Part shown: positions 7,576 to 15,513 of the stretch, in pieces
How positions within the stretch are numbered: the stretch's first letter is position 1
Layout: every line of letters begins with the position of its first letter
Origin: Cuniculiplasma sp052315415
Lineage (GTDB): Archaea > Thermoplasmatota > Thermoplasmata > Thermoplasmatales > Thermoplasmataceae
NCBI GenBank assembly: GCA_052315415.1
Contig: JBLSDH010000019.1
Location: 1 to 19,758 of the forward strand
Direction of reading: 5' to 3'
Length of the DNA: 19,758 bases
Program-made: the position numbers and the translations under genes
The notes under the pieces: model-generated
What the model was told of the DNA's origin: nothing
The model's database searches: none
Seen by the model: the letters and a program-made list of their open reading frames with translations, nothing else

Positions 7576-8349
7576 TGTTTTACTATTCGGGTTTGAATTT
7601 TTATCAGATTCAATGAAGTCCAGGTTTTTCTTTCTTATCCCCTCTATTGCGTCATCAATTGCCATTCCTATGTAGTCCTTTGTGGTATCGAACTTTGCAT
7701 GTCTCATCAGGAGGCGTATCCCTTCCAAGTCTACACCATTAGTGTAGAGATATCGAGCAAAGAACCGTCTTGCCCTATGCGCTGAGAATGTTATACCTGC
7801 CTTCTTTGATATCTGGTAAATCTCCTGGCGAATGCCGTCATAGGTCATTGGATTCCCGTCTTTGTTCGTGAACAACTTTGTAGTTCCGTTGGATTGCCTC
7901 ACTTTCAGATATTCGGAGAGGGCTTTCCTGACACTTGGAAATAGGTAAAGCTTTGATGGCTTCTGACCTTTGCCTACTATCAGAATTGTGTCATCATGAA
8001 TTGCATCTATTGTGATTGAAGCAACTTCATTCAGTCTTGCACCTGTCTTGAACAGAAGTTCTATTATGAGTAACTTTCGTCTTTTTGTGTATCCAAAACT
8101 CTTTGCTGCCAGAGAAAGGGCTTCATAATCTTCCATTGAAGCGATAGGCCTATTCATTGAATGCATCTCCTTAAAAAATTTCATCTTTGGTTCTCCTCTA
8201 TAGGTCAATACACGGTTGTAGGCCTTGATATAGGTGTTCAAGGTTCTATCAAGGGTTCCTTTCTTCCTTGCCTCTCTTACCCATTTCCTAAAACTTTCCA
8301 TCTCGTTCAGGTCCACTCCATTACGATCTAAGTACCTGAGAGATCTCAA
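7525..8349 (-). CDS. Tyrosine recombinase / integrase
   Basis: This is a site-specific recombinase with all catalytic positions present (numbering from the TTG at 8349): R105 (TGARLNE), K127 (GKGQK), H191 and R194 (SAHRARRFFARY), H217 (MRHAKFDT) and the nucleophile Y226 (TTKDYIG). Its 3' end lies inside tRNA-Asp and the stop codon is at 7525-7527, so the last 17 or so residues are antisense tRNA. The open frame continues upstream of 8349 with typical core-binding sequence (NFEDWLYEHFKPKTIQNTL) back to about 8452, but contains no ATG, GTG or TTG there, so the true start is unresolved. It probably catalyses integration and excision at tRNA-Asp. Confidence 0.85.
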   Translation of the reverse strand: MRSLRYLDRNGVDLNEMESFRKWVREARKKGTLDRTLNTYIKAYNRVLTYRGEPKMKFFKEMHSMNRPIASMEDYEALSLAAKSFGYTKRRKLLIIELLFKTGARLNEVASITIDAIHDDTILIVGKGQKPSKLYLFPSVRKALSEYLKVRQSNGTTKLFTNKDGNPMTYDGIRQEIYQISKKAGITFSAHRARRFFARYLYTNGVDLEGIRLLMRHAKFDTTKDYIGMAIDDAIEGIRKKNLDFIESDKNSNPNSKTRPGRDSNPCHRLDRPV

Positions 8350-8511
8350 AGTGTTCTGGATTGTTTTCGGCTTGAAGTGTTCATAGAGCCAGTCCTCGAA
8401 ATTTTCTTTGTCTTTTATATCAGTAATCTTCGATATCCTCGTTTGAATCTTTTAAGTCTCACTGATCTGACTCAGAATTGTCTATACCTAATTATTCAAG
8501 TTTGGTCATTC

Positions 8512-8604
8512 TCATGCCTCCAACATAAGAAAAGCTATAGGTATTGAAATGGCAAGAATCCCCACTACGATTATGATAGCAACCTGTAAATTCGAGAGAA
8601 TCAT
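8512..8604 (-). CDS. 30-residue single-span membrane peptide
   Basis: The frame starts at ATG 8602-8604, overlapping the stop of the preceding 83-residue gene in ATGA, and encodes MILSNLQVAI then a continuous hydrophobic segment (IIVVGILAISIPIAFLML) ending in EA. A single membrane helix with almost no flanks is typical of small phage or plasmid membrane peptides. A GGAGGACTTCGC stretch places a ribosome-binding site 7 bases before the ATG. Tight coupling to the two upstream genes supports reality; the function is unknown. Confidence 0.55.
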   Translation of the reverse strand: MILSNLQVAIIIVVGILAISIPIAFLMLEA

Positions 8605-8852
8605 GCGAAGTCCTCCAAGATTTTCTGATATTTCCTTTCTGATTTCCCATGTATCCAGAACCTATCGATTATTTCTGGGTGCTTCTTTTCAATATGAGAG
8701 ACGATTTCAAGATCCCTCTCAGGAGATTTAAATTCAACCACAAAATCACAGAATGGGGAGTACATACTTCTTGTCCCTTTTGGGATCTTCACAGGAAATA
8801 TGTTCTCCAGATACCGGGTCGGTGAATGCTTTTCGCCTTCTACGAATTTCAT
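8601..8852 (-). CDS. 83-residue protein of unknown function
   Basis: I do not recognise the family. The start ATG overlaps the stop of the ribbon-helix-helix gene in ATGA and is preceded by a strong GGGAGGT ribosome-binding site. The protein is mixed charged, with aromatic residues in the second half (DRFWIHGKSERKYQKI) and no membrane span. Its position directly after a small ribbon-helix-helix gene is the arrangement of a toxin after its antitoxin, but no toxin fold is apparent from the sequence, so it may equally be an unrelated element gene. Confidence 0.65.
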   Translation of the reverse strand: MKFVEGEKHSPTRYLENIFPVKIPKGTRSMYSPFCDFVVEFKSPERDLEIVSHIEKKHPEIIDRFWIHGKSERKYQKILEDFA

Positions 8853-8995
8853 GGTTTGACCTCCCTTGAAAAGTGTTTCTTTCTATATTCTCGAACTGCA
8901 AGACGAAATAGCTCCGATTTACTGATTTCCGGGTGATTTTTTAAAAATTCCAAATCCTCGGAATCTACACTTATCATTACTCTATTTGTTGTCAT
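8849..8995 (-). CDS. Ribbon-helix-helix DNA-binding protein, 48 residues
   Basis: ATG at 8993-8995 opens a frame of 48 residues with the ribbon-helix-helix (CopG/Arc) layout. The strand TNRVMISVDSE is followed by helix 1 (DLEFLKNHP), the turn EISKSELF and helix 2 (RLAVREYRKKHF). Such proteins are dimeric DNA-binding repressors, often plasmid copy-number controllers or antitoxins. It is the first of three genes joined by ATGA overlaps and is transcribed divergently from the winged-helix gene at 9102, across a 106-base AT-rich promoter region, so it may repress both directions. Confidence 0.75.
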   Translation of the reverse strand: MTTNRVMISVDSEDLEFLKNHPEISKSELFRLAVREYRKKHFSREVKP

Positions 8996-9040
8996 ACTTT
9001 ACCGATTATATAATAAATAATTCGCATAAAAAGATTACTG

Positions 9041-9049
9041 TTTATATAA
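9041..9049 (+). promoter_or_regulatory. TATA box for the winged-helix/zinc gene
   Basis: TTTATATAA lies about 57 bases before the ATG at 9102 and directly abuts an in-frame GTG at 9051. Transcription starting about 25 bases after the box would begin past that GTG, so the ATG at 9102 is the better start. Confidence 0.5.
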
Positions 9050-9101
9050 TGTGAAGTTAAACGTTTACTTAATATTAATCTGCTGTTTTCCTATTATAGA
9101 A

Positions 9102-9740
9102 ATGGATATATCAAAGTATGGCCGTCATTCCTCTGAGATATTGCTTTTTCTTATGAGTAATGGAGTTTCTCCTATCACTAGATTTAACGAGATTAAGATA
9201 TCACCTACTACTTATTATCGTACAATAAAGAATCTTGAGGTTGCCGGACTTGTTAAAAGAAGGGAAGTTATAAGCAAAAGAAAGATCGTTTACGTCTCGC
9301 TTACTGACAAAGGTAGGAAGTTGGCGGAACAGTTACTTAAAGCCGAAGAAGTCACTAAATCTTCAGGTTTAGATATTGCACAAAAACCTGACCTCGATCT
9401 CACAATGACCGAGGAAGAAGCGGAGATGGCCAAACATCTCAATCTTTTATTTCACATCAATGTAATAGATGATCACATCACTGTTGAGGAGGAGGGGCCT
9501 GGGAAGCCTCCAAGGATTTTCAACATATATGTAAAGAGGAATGGCAACGGTGATTTCAGATTATGGTGCGAGCATGACAATTCATATGAATGTTGGCATG
9601 TGAAGGCAGCATGGACATATCCACAGGTGCAGAAGATGATGATGCACTACAAGGAGAGGGCTAAAGTCTGTCTTAACTGCCATACAAATAATGATTCGGA
9701 TGCAGTATACTGCAAGAAGTGCGGGGTGAAACTAGAGTAG
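9102..9740 (+). CDS. Winged-helix protein with zinc-binding C-terminus
   Basis: This 212-residue protein (from the ATG at 9102) has three parts. Residues 1-75 form a MarR/PadR-like winged helix (EILLFLMSNGVSPITRFNEI, then SPTTYYRTIKNLEVAGLVKR and a wing around SKRKIVYVSLTDKGRKLAEQ). Residues 90-165 are a mixed region ending in CEHDNSYECWHVKAAW, a C-x-H-x5-C-x-H pattern like a variant SWIM motif. The last 25 residues are a zinc ribbon, CLNCHTNNDSDAVYCKKCG. The fusion suggests a DNA-binding regulator of the element. It is followed after 10 bases by the next gene, whose AGGTGA ribosome-binding site overlaps its stop. Confidence 0.75.
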   Translation: MDISKYGRHSSEILLFLMSNGVSPITRFNEIKISPTTYYRTIKNLEVAGLVKRREVISKRKIVYVSLTDKGRKLAEQLLKAEEVTKSSGLDIAQKPDLDLTMTEEEAEMAKHLNLLFHINVIDDHITVEEEGPGKPPRIFNIYVKRNGNGDFRLWCEHDNSYECWHVKAAWTYPQVQKMMMHYKERAKVCLNCHTNNDSDAVYCKKCGVKLE

Positions 9741-9750
9741 AGGTGAACAT

Positions 9751-10383
9751 ATGGTTGATAGAGATTATTCGAAAGGGAAAGGTGGACAGGAAAATGTAGA
9801 GGAAAAAAAGAAAGAAATAGATAAAGTTATAGAATTTTTGGACAGGTTCATAGAGGCCAGCAGAAACAAGAAAGACGACAATGTACAGGTCGATACAAAA
9901 GGCCATATAGTATGGAAAGAAAAGGAGAAGAAACAGTCTCCGGAGAAAAATAAGGACAGAGAGTCAAATGCTGATAAAGAAGCAGATGACGAATACAATG
10001 AAGATTACACTTTTTATTCAATAGAATTTGAATTTCATCCGGGGTCTTTAGAAGATCTTGCGAAGGTGATCAAAACTAAACTTAATAATTTAAAAAAGCG
10101 AAGTGAGACGCAATTCAAGATCAATGAAAAGTTACCACAGGGTCATTACGGATACGACAGAGAATGGAACAAAGAGCCAAAGAACAAGACTTACAGTATT
10201 CTTATAAATTATCAAAGATCTTTAACGCGCTCAATTACTTCAGATTACAGAAAAGACCTGGTCAAAAAGGACAAGAATGGGAATTTGACTGTCAAAGATA
10301 CGAAGAGCTGCCAGTGGAGGGGTGGTGGTGAGATGGTAAGGATCTGTAATTTGTTGGATCCAGTATGTGCCGGAGATGATTGA
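9751..10383 (+). CDS. Unknown charged protein preceding the GHKL ATPase
   Basis: I do not recognise this 210-residue protein. The first half is low-complexity and lysine/glutamate-rich (coiled-coil-like around EEKKKEIDKVIEFLDRF, then disordered through KEKEKKQSPEKNKDRESNAD). The second half is more ordered, with aromatic, strand-like segments (YTFYSIEFEFHPGSLEDLAK, then TYSILINYQR) and a Cys-containing tail. The ATG at 9751 has an AGGTGA ribosome-binding site. Its stop is 2 bases before the ATG of the ATPase gene, so it is very likely translated with the restriction-like operon. GC content is lower than in the genes that follow. It could be a lineage-specific subunit or unrelated element cargo. 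Confidence 0.7.
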   Translation: MVDRDYSKGKGGQENVEEKKKEIDKVIEFLDRFIEASRNKKDDNVQVDTKGHIVWKEKEKKQSPEKNKDRESNADKEADDEYNEDYTFYSIEFEFHPGSLEDLAKVIKTKLNNLKKRSETQFKINEKLPQGHYGYDREWNKEPKNKTYSILINYQRSLTRSITSDYRKDLVKKDKNGNLTVKDTKSCQWRGGGEMVRICNLLDPVCAGDD

Positions 10384-10385
10384 CC

Positions 10386-11822
10386 ATGTCCGATCTGAAT
10401 AATGATGATGAGCATTCTTATAGGATCGTGCATGTTGTGCCTTCTGCCAGACGACTTCTGGACTCCATCAGAAACATGAGATATGACTTCTCCAGAGCCG
10501 TCGCCGATCTCGTGGATAATTCAATACAGGCAGGTGCAACGAAGATAGATATCCACATGTTTTTCATCTCGGGGCAGGACTCTCGTGTGTTGATAGCCGA
10601 TAACGGTAGGGGGATGTCACAGGAGGAGCTGACCGAAGCTATGAGGCTCGGCACGAGGCGGGATTATGAGAAGGGAGAACTTGGAAGATTCGGAATGGGT
10701 CTAAAAACGGCCTCCCTGTCGCAGTGCAGGAATATCACGGTGGCCAGCAGGTCATCAGTTCCGGGATCTGAAATATCTGTCAGATCTCTGGATCTCAACC
10801 TGATTGATCGAACCGACAGCTGGGTTATAAAGGACATACCGGTAGATCATGCACCATCCGAAGTCGTCAGACCGCTCCAGAACAGTCAGGGTACAGTCGT
10901 GCTCTGGGAGCAGCTTGATCGTCTCATGAAGTACAAGATATCCACTGGGGCCAGCGCCGTCAGGGCTTTCAATAGGATGGCCGCGGAACTTGAAAAACAT
11001 CTTTCCGCGGTGTTCCACAGGTTTCTCTCCGGAGAGGCCACCAGAGGGCGTGTGGAGATCACCCTTAACGACAGGAGAATAGAGCCATGGGACCCATTCG
11101 CAACATCTGAGCGGTCCACCACGAAGCTGGATGAGGTAGTGATAGAGGTCCAGGGACAGCAACGGAAATACTCTGTTAAGTACAGCTCTTTCATCCTCCC
11201 GAATCAGGACTCATATTCCACTCCGGAGGCCTTCGATTATTATGGGAGAGGTAGATGGAACGAGCTGCAGGGATTCTACATTTACAGGGAGGACAGACTC
11301 ATACAGTACGGTGGCTGGAATGGCATGAGGGTGCCGGATGAGCACACAAAATTTGCAAGAGTTGCCCTTTACTTCACATCGGATGCCGATGATGCATTGG
11401 ACATGGACATAAGGAAGACCAATATTGAGCTCCCAGATAACCTGAAGGAATCGCTCAGACCGATAGTGGCGAACGTTACGTCGACGGCCAACAAGCTCTA
11501 CAGAATCCACGGCCCGAGTCCGCAGGCCGGTAGAAGCAGGTCAGTTGGTAGCGGGATGGAAGAGAGCAGGGCTAATGGCAGCTCCGGCCGAAGATCCTGG
11601 CAGACGGGCGATACCCATCACGGCTTGCGGGATCAGGGCTCTGATTGGGCTCATTCTTCCTCCAGCGTCACCGAACGCCCATCGTCTTCTGTGCAGGGCT
11701 TCGATATTCTGGATGCCCTGAGATCCAGTGCCAGAGCGACAGGAGACCATGCAGCTCTTGATCGGATACTATTGCACCTGAAGTCGACAAGGCCAGACAT
11801 TGCCGGAATACTCTGTCTGTGA
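10386..11822 (+). CDS. GHKL ATPase, MORC/MutL-like restriction-system type
   Basis: This 478-residue protein (from the ATG at 10386, with GGAG 10 bases upstream) has the full Bergerat ATP-binding fold. The N box is ADLVDNSIQAGA (D41, N45), motif G1 is ADNGRGM (residues 71-77), and motif G2 is GRFGMGLKTAS (residues 100-110). The usual catalytic Glu of the N box is Asp here. A transducer-like region follows (GTVVLWEQLDRL), then a poorly conserved serine-rich linker (about 385-440) and a short helical C-terminus. No nuclease domain of the MutL type is visible. ATP-driven dimerisation should control the nuclease and helicase partners encoded directly downstream. Members of this family occur next to Z1, PD-(D/E)XK and cytosine methyltransferase genes in other prokaryotes (established). 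Confidence 0.9.
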   Translation: MSDLNNDDEHSYRIVHVVPSARRLLDSIRNMRYDFSRAVADLVDNSIQAGATKIDIHMFFISGQDSRVLIADNGRGMSQEELTEAMRLGTRRDYEKGELGRFGMGLKTASLSQCRNITVASRSSVPGSEISVRSLDLNLIDRTDSWVIKDIPVDHAPSEVVRPLQNSQGTVVLWEQLDRLMKYKISTGASAVRAFNRMAAELEKHLSAVFHRFLSGEATRGRVEITLNDRRIEPWDPFATSERSTTKLDEVVIEVQGQQRKYSVKYSSFILPNQDSYSTPEAFDYYGRGRWNELQGFYIYREDRLIQYGGWNGMRVPDEHTKFARVALYFTSDADDALDMDIRKTNIELPDNLKESLRPIVANVTSTANKLYRIHGPSPQAGRSRSVGSGMEESRANGSSGRRSWQTGDTHHGLRDQGSDWAHSSSSVTERPSSSVQGFDILDALRSSARATGDHAALDRILLHLKSTRPDIAGILCL

Positions 11823-11831
11823 GGTGATTAG

Positions 11832-14498
11832 ATGGCTATACGCAGAGATCAGGCGCTGGGAATGGTGAGGCTTATGCTGGAGGGCGGGATAAGTGTGGAA
11901 GAAGCAGTGAGCAATCCCGCCATACCGATCGAATACCGTCAATGGATCTTGGAACAGATCCAGCGTGAAGAGAACATCAAACTGGAACCTGTCAGAGTGC
12001 TGTCGGCAGGTGCACCATCAGAATGGTATCATGTAGTTGACAGAGGTGGCTGGTACTACTGGCCAACTTTGAGGACCTTCCTTCTGGGCCATGGCTGGTC
12101 GGAAGCTGCCGTCAGATCGCTGGATGACACGACCGACAGGATAATGGAAAGGATACCACCTCCGGACCAGGATAATTTTGATGTTAGGGGTTTGGTTCTG
12201 GGATATGTCCAGAGCGGCAAGACCTCTAACTACACTGGGCTGATAGCCAAGGCTGCGGATTGCGGTTACCGACTCTTCATCGTGCTATCAGGCATAGACA
12301 AGGGTCTCCGTCTGCAGACACAGATCAGGCTGAACAGGGAGCTTATGGGATATAGGTATCCAGGGTATCTTGGCGACCTAGATCAGGTACCAGTGCCTCC
12401 TGTTGGAAAGCAGTGGGTCAGCTTCACAACAGAGGAACCGGACGGAGATTTCGATTCGGGTCACGTAAACCAGGCCGTGCTTCAGGGATACGGACCAATA
12501 CTGATGGTCATTAAGAAGAACAGCAGGGTCCTGGGAAGGCTCATCAGGTGGCTCGATGGAGCTGCAGGACCCTCTTTCCATCAGATACCGGCGATTGTGA
12601 TAGACGACGAGGCGGATCTTGCAAGCATAGACACGAGGGGATCCTATATCACGCAGGACGATCCACTCCCAGATGACTATGAGCCGCCGTCAGTAATAAA
12701 TGGACATATAAGGGATCTTCTGAAGAGATTCAGCAGAAAGGTCTACGTGGCGTACACCGCCACACCCTTCGCAAACATACTCATCCCCTATGATGTCTAT
12801 GACCCATATGTGCAGAACGATCTCTATCCAAAAGACTTCATAATCGACATTCCAAAACCCAGCGGATATTTCGGGGCAGAGGAACTGTTCGAAATTGAAG
12901 AAGCAGACGGTAACTACATCACCAGAGGAATTGATGTTATGCGTCCTGTTCCGGATGAGGATGTTCAGAATCTGAGGGAGGGTAGGCCTGCACAAAGCCT
13001 CGAACAGGCCATACTTGGATACATTCTGGCAGGAGCAGCGAGGCTCCAGCGGGGACAGGATGGCCCAAGCACGATGCTGATCCATGTGGACCGCAGGATA
13101 GAGACCCATTCCAATGTGGCAGATCTTGTCAGGAACATCGTATCAGATTTCAAAAGTGACATACGTTACCATACGGAGCAAAGCTCAGAGCCGGAGGTAA
13201 TAGCCAGCCTCAGATCGATCTGGAACACGGATTTCAGACCCCAAATAAAAGAGTACTATCCACAGTACGATGTTGAATTCGATGCCTTGGAGCCCCACAT
13301 AAGACGATTCATAGAGTCCGTGCAGATCAGGATAATAAACAGCGCCACAGGGCAGATACTTGACTTCAAGCGTGAGCCTCATCTGAAGGCGATATGCATA
13401 GGAGGGGACAGACTTTCCAGGGGTCTGACACTCGAGGGGCTGGTCACGAGCTATTTCGTCAGGGACACGCCCTATTACGACACACTGATGCAGATGGGCA
13501 GGTGGTTCGGTTTCCGAGAGGGATACATCGATCTAACCCGCATATGGACCACACGGACGCTGGCTGATCACTTCGCACTCCTGGCGCTTGTGGAGCACCA
13601 GCTCAGGCAGGATCTGCGCATCTATGAGGACATGCAGCTCACGCCACAGCAGGTGGGCATTAGAATACTGAAGCATCCATCCATGCAGGTCACAGCACCC
13701 ATGAAGAGGCGCCATGCGAGGGATATACTGATCAATCAGAGCTATTCCGGTCAGCTCGTCCAGACATTCAAGTTTCCATTTGACCGACCAGACGAACTCG
13801 CGCAGCAACAGGACAATAACCAGAAAGTCCTCAAGGATCTCATAGGCTCTCTTGGGTCGCCCACAAAATGGTTTAAATCCAGACCGATCTGGGAAAACGT
13901 TGATGCGGACGTCATACTGGATTTCATCGATCGCTTCAGCATCAGTGACTTCCCCGAGAGGGCAGGATTCAGTAAGGATCCGATTCTGTCCTACATCAGG
14001 GCCCGTGTGAGAAGTGGCGAGCTCGTCAGATGGACGGTTGCCATAATGGGGCTTGTGTCTCCGGATCCGGATCTCGGAACAACGTCATGGAAGGTGGACG
14101 GAAGGGGCATAAACATGATTAGCCGCAGCAGGATAAGGCAGACCAATTCCCTGGGTGTGGTGACATCGCCGGGTGACGAGATTGTGGGCCTTGATGAGGA
14201 TGAGATGGAGAAGTTTGATGAGGCTGCAGAAAATAGAGAGGGCAGATCTAGAAATGAGACTTCCAGATATGTGAGGTCACCGAAAAGGGGCCTGCTCCTG
14301 ATCTATCCTATTAGCGGTAGATCCAGACCCGCAGATACCAAAAAAAATAGAGTCCAGCTCTTTGAGGAGAATGACCCGCACAGAAGGGATCTGATTGCCC
14401 TTGCCATATCATTCCCCAATTCAGAGGTAGAAGATGGCGTTCCGGTGCAGTATGTCACAAACATTTTGGGATGGAGATCATATGATGAGGGGGAATGA
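11832..14498 (+). CDS. Z1-domain superfamily II helicase/ATPase
   Basis: The 888-residue product is a nucleic-acid-dependent ATPase. Helicase motifs appear in order: Walker A GYVQSGKT (residues 124-131), Walker B IDDEAD (about 257-262), motif III AYTATPFAN (about 305-313), and the Z1-domain core GGDRLSRGLTLEG (about 523) with QMGRWFGFREGY (about 554), which serve as motifs V and VI. The N-terminal 110 residues form a helical leader and the C-terminal 300 residues are of unknown fold. A GAGGTGAT ribosome-binding site overlaps the ATPase stop and precedes the ATG by 3 bases. It overlaps the next gene by 17 bases. Length is normal for the Z1 family. It probably translocates on target DNA. Confidence 0.93.
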   Translation: MAIRRDQALGMVRLMLEGGISVEEAVSNPAIPIEYRQWILEQIQREENIKLEPVRVLSAGAPSEWYHVVDRGGWYYWPTLRTFLLGHGWSEAAVRSLDDTTDRIMERIPPPDQDNFDVRGLVLGYVQSGKTSNYTGLIAKAADCGYRLFIVLSGIDKGLRLQTQIRLNRELMGYRYPGYLGDLDQVPVPPVGKQWVSFTTEEPDGDFDSGHVNQAVLQGYGPILMVIKKNSRVLGRLIRWLDGAAGPSFHQIPAIVIDDEADLASIDTRGSYITQDDPLPDDYEPPSVINGHIRDLLKRFSRKVYVAYTATPFANILIPYDVYDPYVQNDLYPKDFIIDIPKPSGYFGAEELFEIEEADGNYITRGIDVMRPVPDEDVQNLREGRPAQSLEQAILGYILAGAARLQRGQDGPSTMLIHVDRRIETHSNVADLVRNIVSDFKSDIRYHTEQSSEPEVIASLRSIWNTDFRPQIKEYYPQYDVEFDALEPHIRRFIESVQIRIINSATGQILDFKREPHLKAICIGGDRLSRGLTLEGLVTSYFVRDTPYYDTLMQMGRWFGFREGYIDLTRIWTTRTLADHFALLALVEHQLRQDLRIYEDMQLTPQQVGIRILKHPSMQVTAPMKRRHARDILINQSYSGQLVQTFKFPFDRPDELAQQQDNNQKVLKDLIGSLGSPTKWFKSRPIWENVDADVILDFIDRFSISDFPERAGFSKDPILSYIRARVRSGELVRWTVAIMGLVSPDPDLGTTSWKVDGRGINMISRSRIRQTNSLGVVTSPGDEIVGLDEDEMEKFDEAAENREGRSRNETSRYVRSPKRGLLLIYPISGRSRPADTKKNRVQLFEENDPHRRDLIALAISFPNSEVEDGVPVQYVTNILGWRSYDEGE

Positions 14499-15513
14499 GG
14501 ATCCAGAATGGGAAAGGCTGGAAGGAGATGAGCCACGGGGTGACTCGTATGTTGCCAGGATGGGTTTCCCACAGATAACTGAGAGGCTGCTGATAGCCAT
14601 AGATTCCTTCGGTTCGAGGCACTTCCTCATACCCATTGACGAACACGAGAGATTCGCCGGTTACACCAAGAGCAGAGGTATCACTGCCAACGTCAGAGAG
14701 CTCAGGACAACCGGAGGAAGCTGGGGCGGCCGGGAGAGAAGGTACGTAGACCTGCAGCTCATGGACGATTCCGGAAAGCAGATCTTCGACGTGATCGGTG
14801 GACAGATCGCGGTTTCCCTGAGGGATCCTGCTCGTCGCGGATCGGACTGCGTGCGGGAGGTTCTTTCAAGATGGAGGTATTTCTGGAGCAGCCCACCCTC
14901 AGGTCCTTTATCAAAGGATGAGGAGATAGGCCTCTTCGCCGAGATCTGGTTCATATCCCGGTGGATAATGCCCGTCTCATCCAGAAATCTGATCTATGGC
15001 TGGAAGGGGCCACGTGGCGGCCGACACGATTTCGAATGGAGGAACATGTCAGTGGAAGTGAAGGGTACGATCATTGCGGATGGAACAAGACACTGGGTCA
15101 ACGGACTTGATCAGCTCTCACCGGTGTATAACGGGAAGCTGTACCTCTTCAGTCTGAAGATGCGTGAGGAAACTGGAGCCGGACTAACACTGCCTGAACT
15201 TGTTGGCTCATGCATGAGCAGTCTTGAGGGAGAGCCTGATCTTTTTGCTTTCATGGAGGATTCTCTCGCCACCTTTGGATACTCGCCGGCGCACGACGAT
15301 GTTTATGAGGCGCACAGGTTCACCATCGTTGACGAGGTTCTGTACAGGGTCGAAGGGCGTTTCCCGAGGATAACATCCTCATCATTCCAGGGGGGAGGCC
15401 CTCCACATGGCGTTGAAAAAGTGAGATATCAGATCAATCTCGATGGATTCGAGGATCTCATCGTTGCGAGGAAACCAGCTGAGGGCCTGTTCAACGATGC
15501 CGATCCGCTTTGA
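14482..15513 (+). CDS. PD-(D/E)XK nuclease family protein
   Basis: This 343-residue protein matches the PD-(D/E)XK proteins (DUF4420-like) that accompany Z1 helicases. Catalytic residues are visible: E154 in LFAEIW, D183 in RHDFEW, and E192/K194 in VEVKGT, followed by the conserved NGLDQLSP and LYLFSLK strands. It should be the DNA-cutting subunit of the system. I chose ATG 14482 (or the next, 14485) because GGAGAT lies just upstream. The longer frame from 14434 would overlap the helicase gene by 65 bases without a ribosome-binding site. The 3' end overlaps the convergent glycosylase gene by 23 bases. Confidence 0.88.
   Translation: MMRGNEDPEWERLEGDEPRGDSYVARMGFPQITERLLIAIDSFGSRHFLIPIDEHERFAGYTKSRGITANVRELRTTGGSWGGRERRYVDLQLMDDSGKQIFDVIGGQIAVSLRDPARRGSDCVREVLSRWRYFWSSPPSGPLSKDEEIGLFAEIWFISRWIMPVSSRNLIYGWKGPRGGRHDFEWRNMSVEVKGTIIADGTRHWVNGLDQLSPVYNGKLYLFSLKMREETGAGLTLPELVGSCMSSLEGEPDLFAFMEDSLATFGYSPAHDDVYEAHRFTIVDEVLYRVEGRFPRITSSSFQGGGPPHGVEKVRYQINLDGFEDLIVARKPAEGLFNDADPL

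Noticed and set aside
7428..7613. 61-residue minus-strand frame crossing tRNA-Asp (contains PDGIRTHVTGS)
   Set aside because: This is the well-known spurious translation of a tRNA complement; the integrase frame is the real one here.
9051..9101. GTG start at 9051 for the winged-helix/zinc protein
   Set aside because: It abuts the TATA box and would lie upstream of the expected transcript start.
10755..11510. Long minus-strand frames opposite the GHKL ATPase gene
   Set aside because: They mirror a strongly supported coding frame in GC-rich DNA and show no domains of their own.
12378..13942. Several minus-strand frames opposite the Z1 helicase gene
   Set aside because: Shadow frames of the helicase, with low-complexity or implausible composition.
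14434..14481. Longer nuclease start at 14434
   Set aside because: It would overlap the helicase gene by 65 bases with no ribosome-binding site; ATG 14482/14485 has GGAGAT just upstream.
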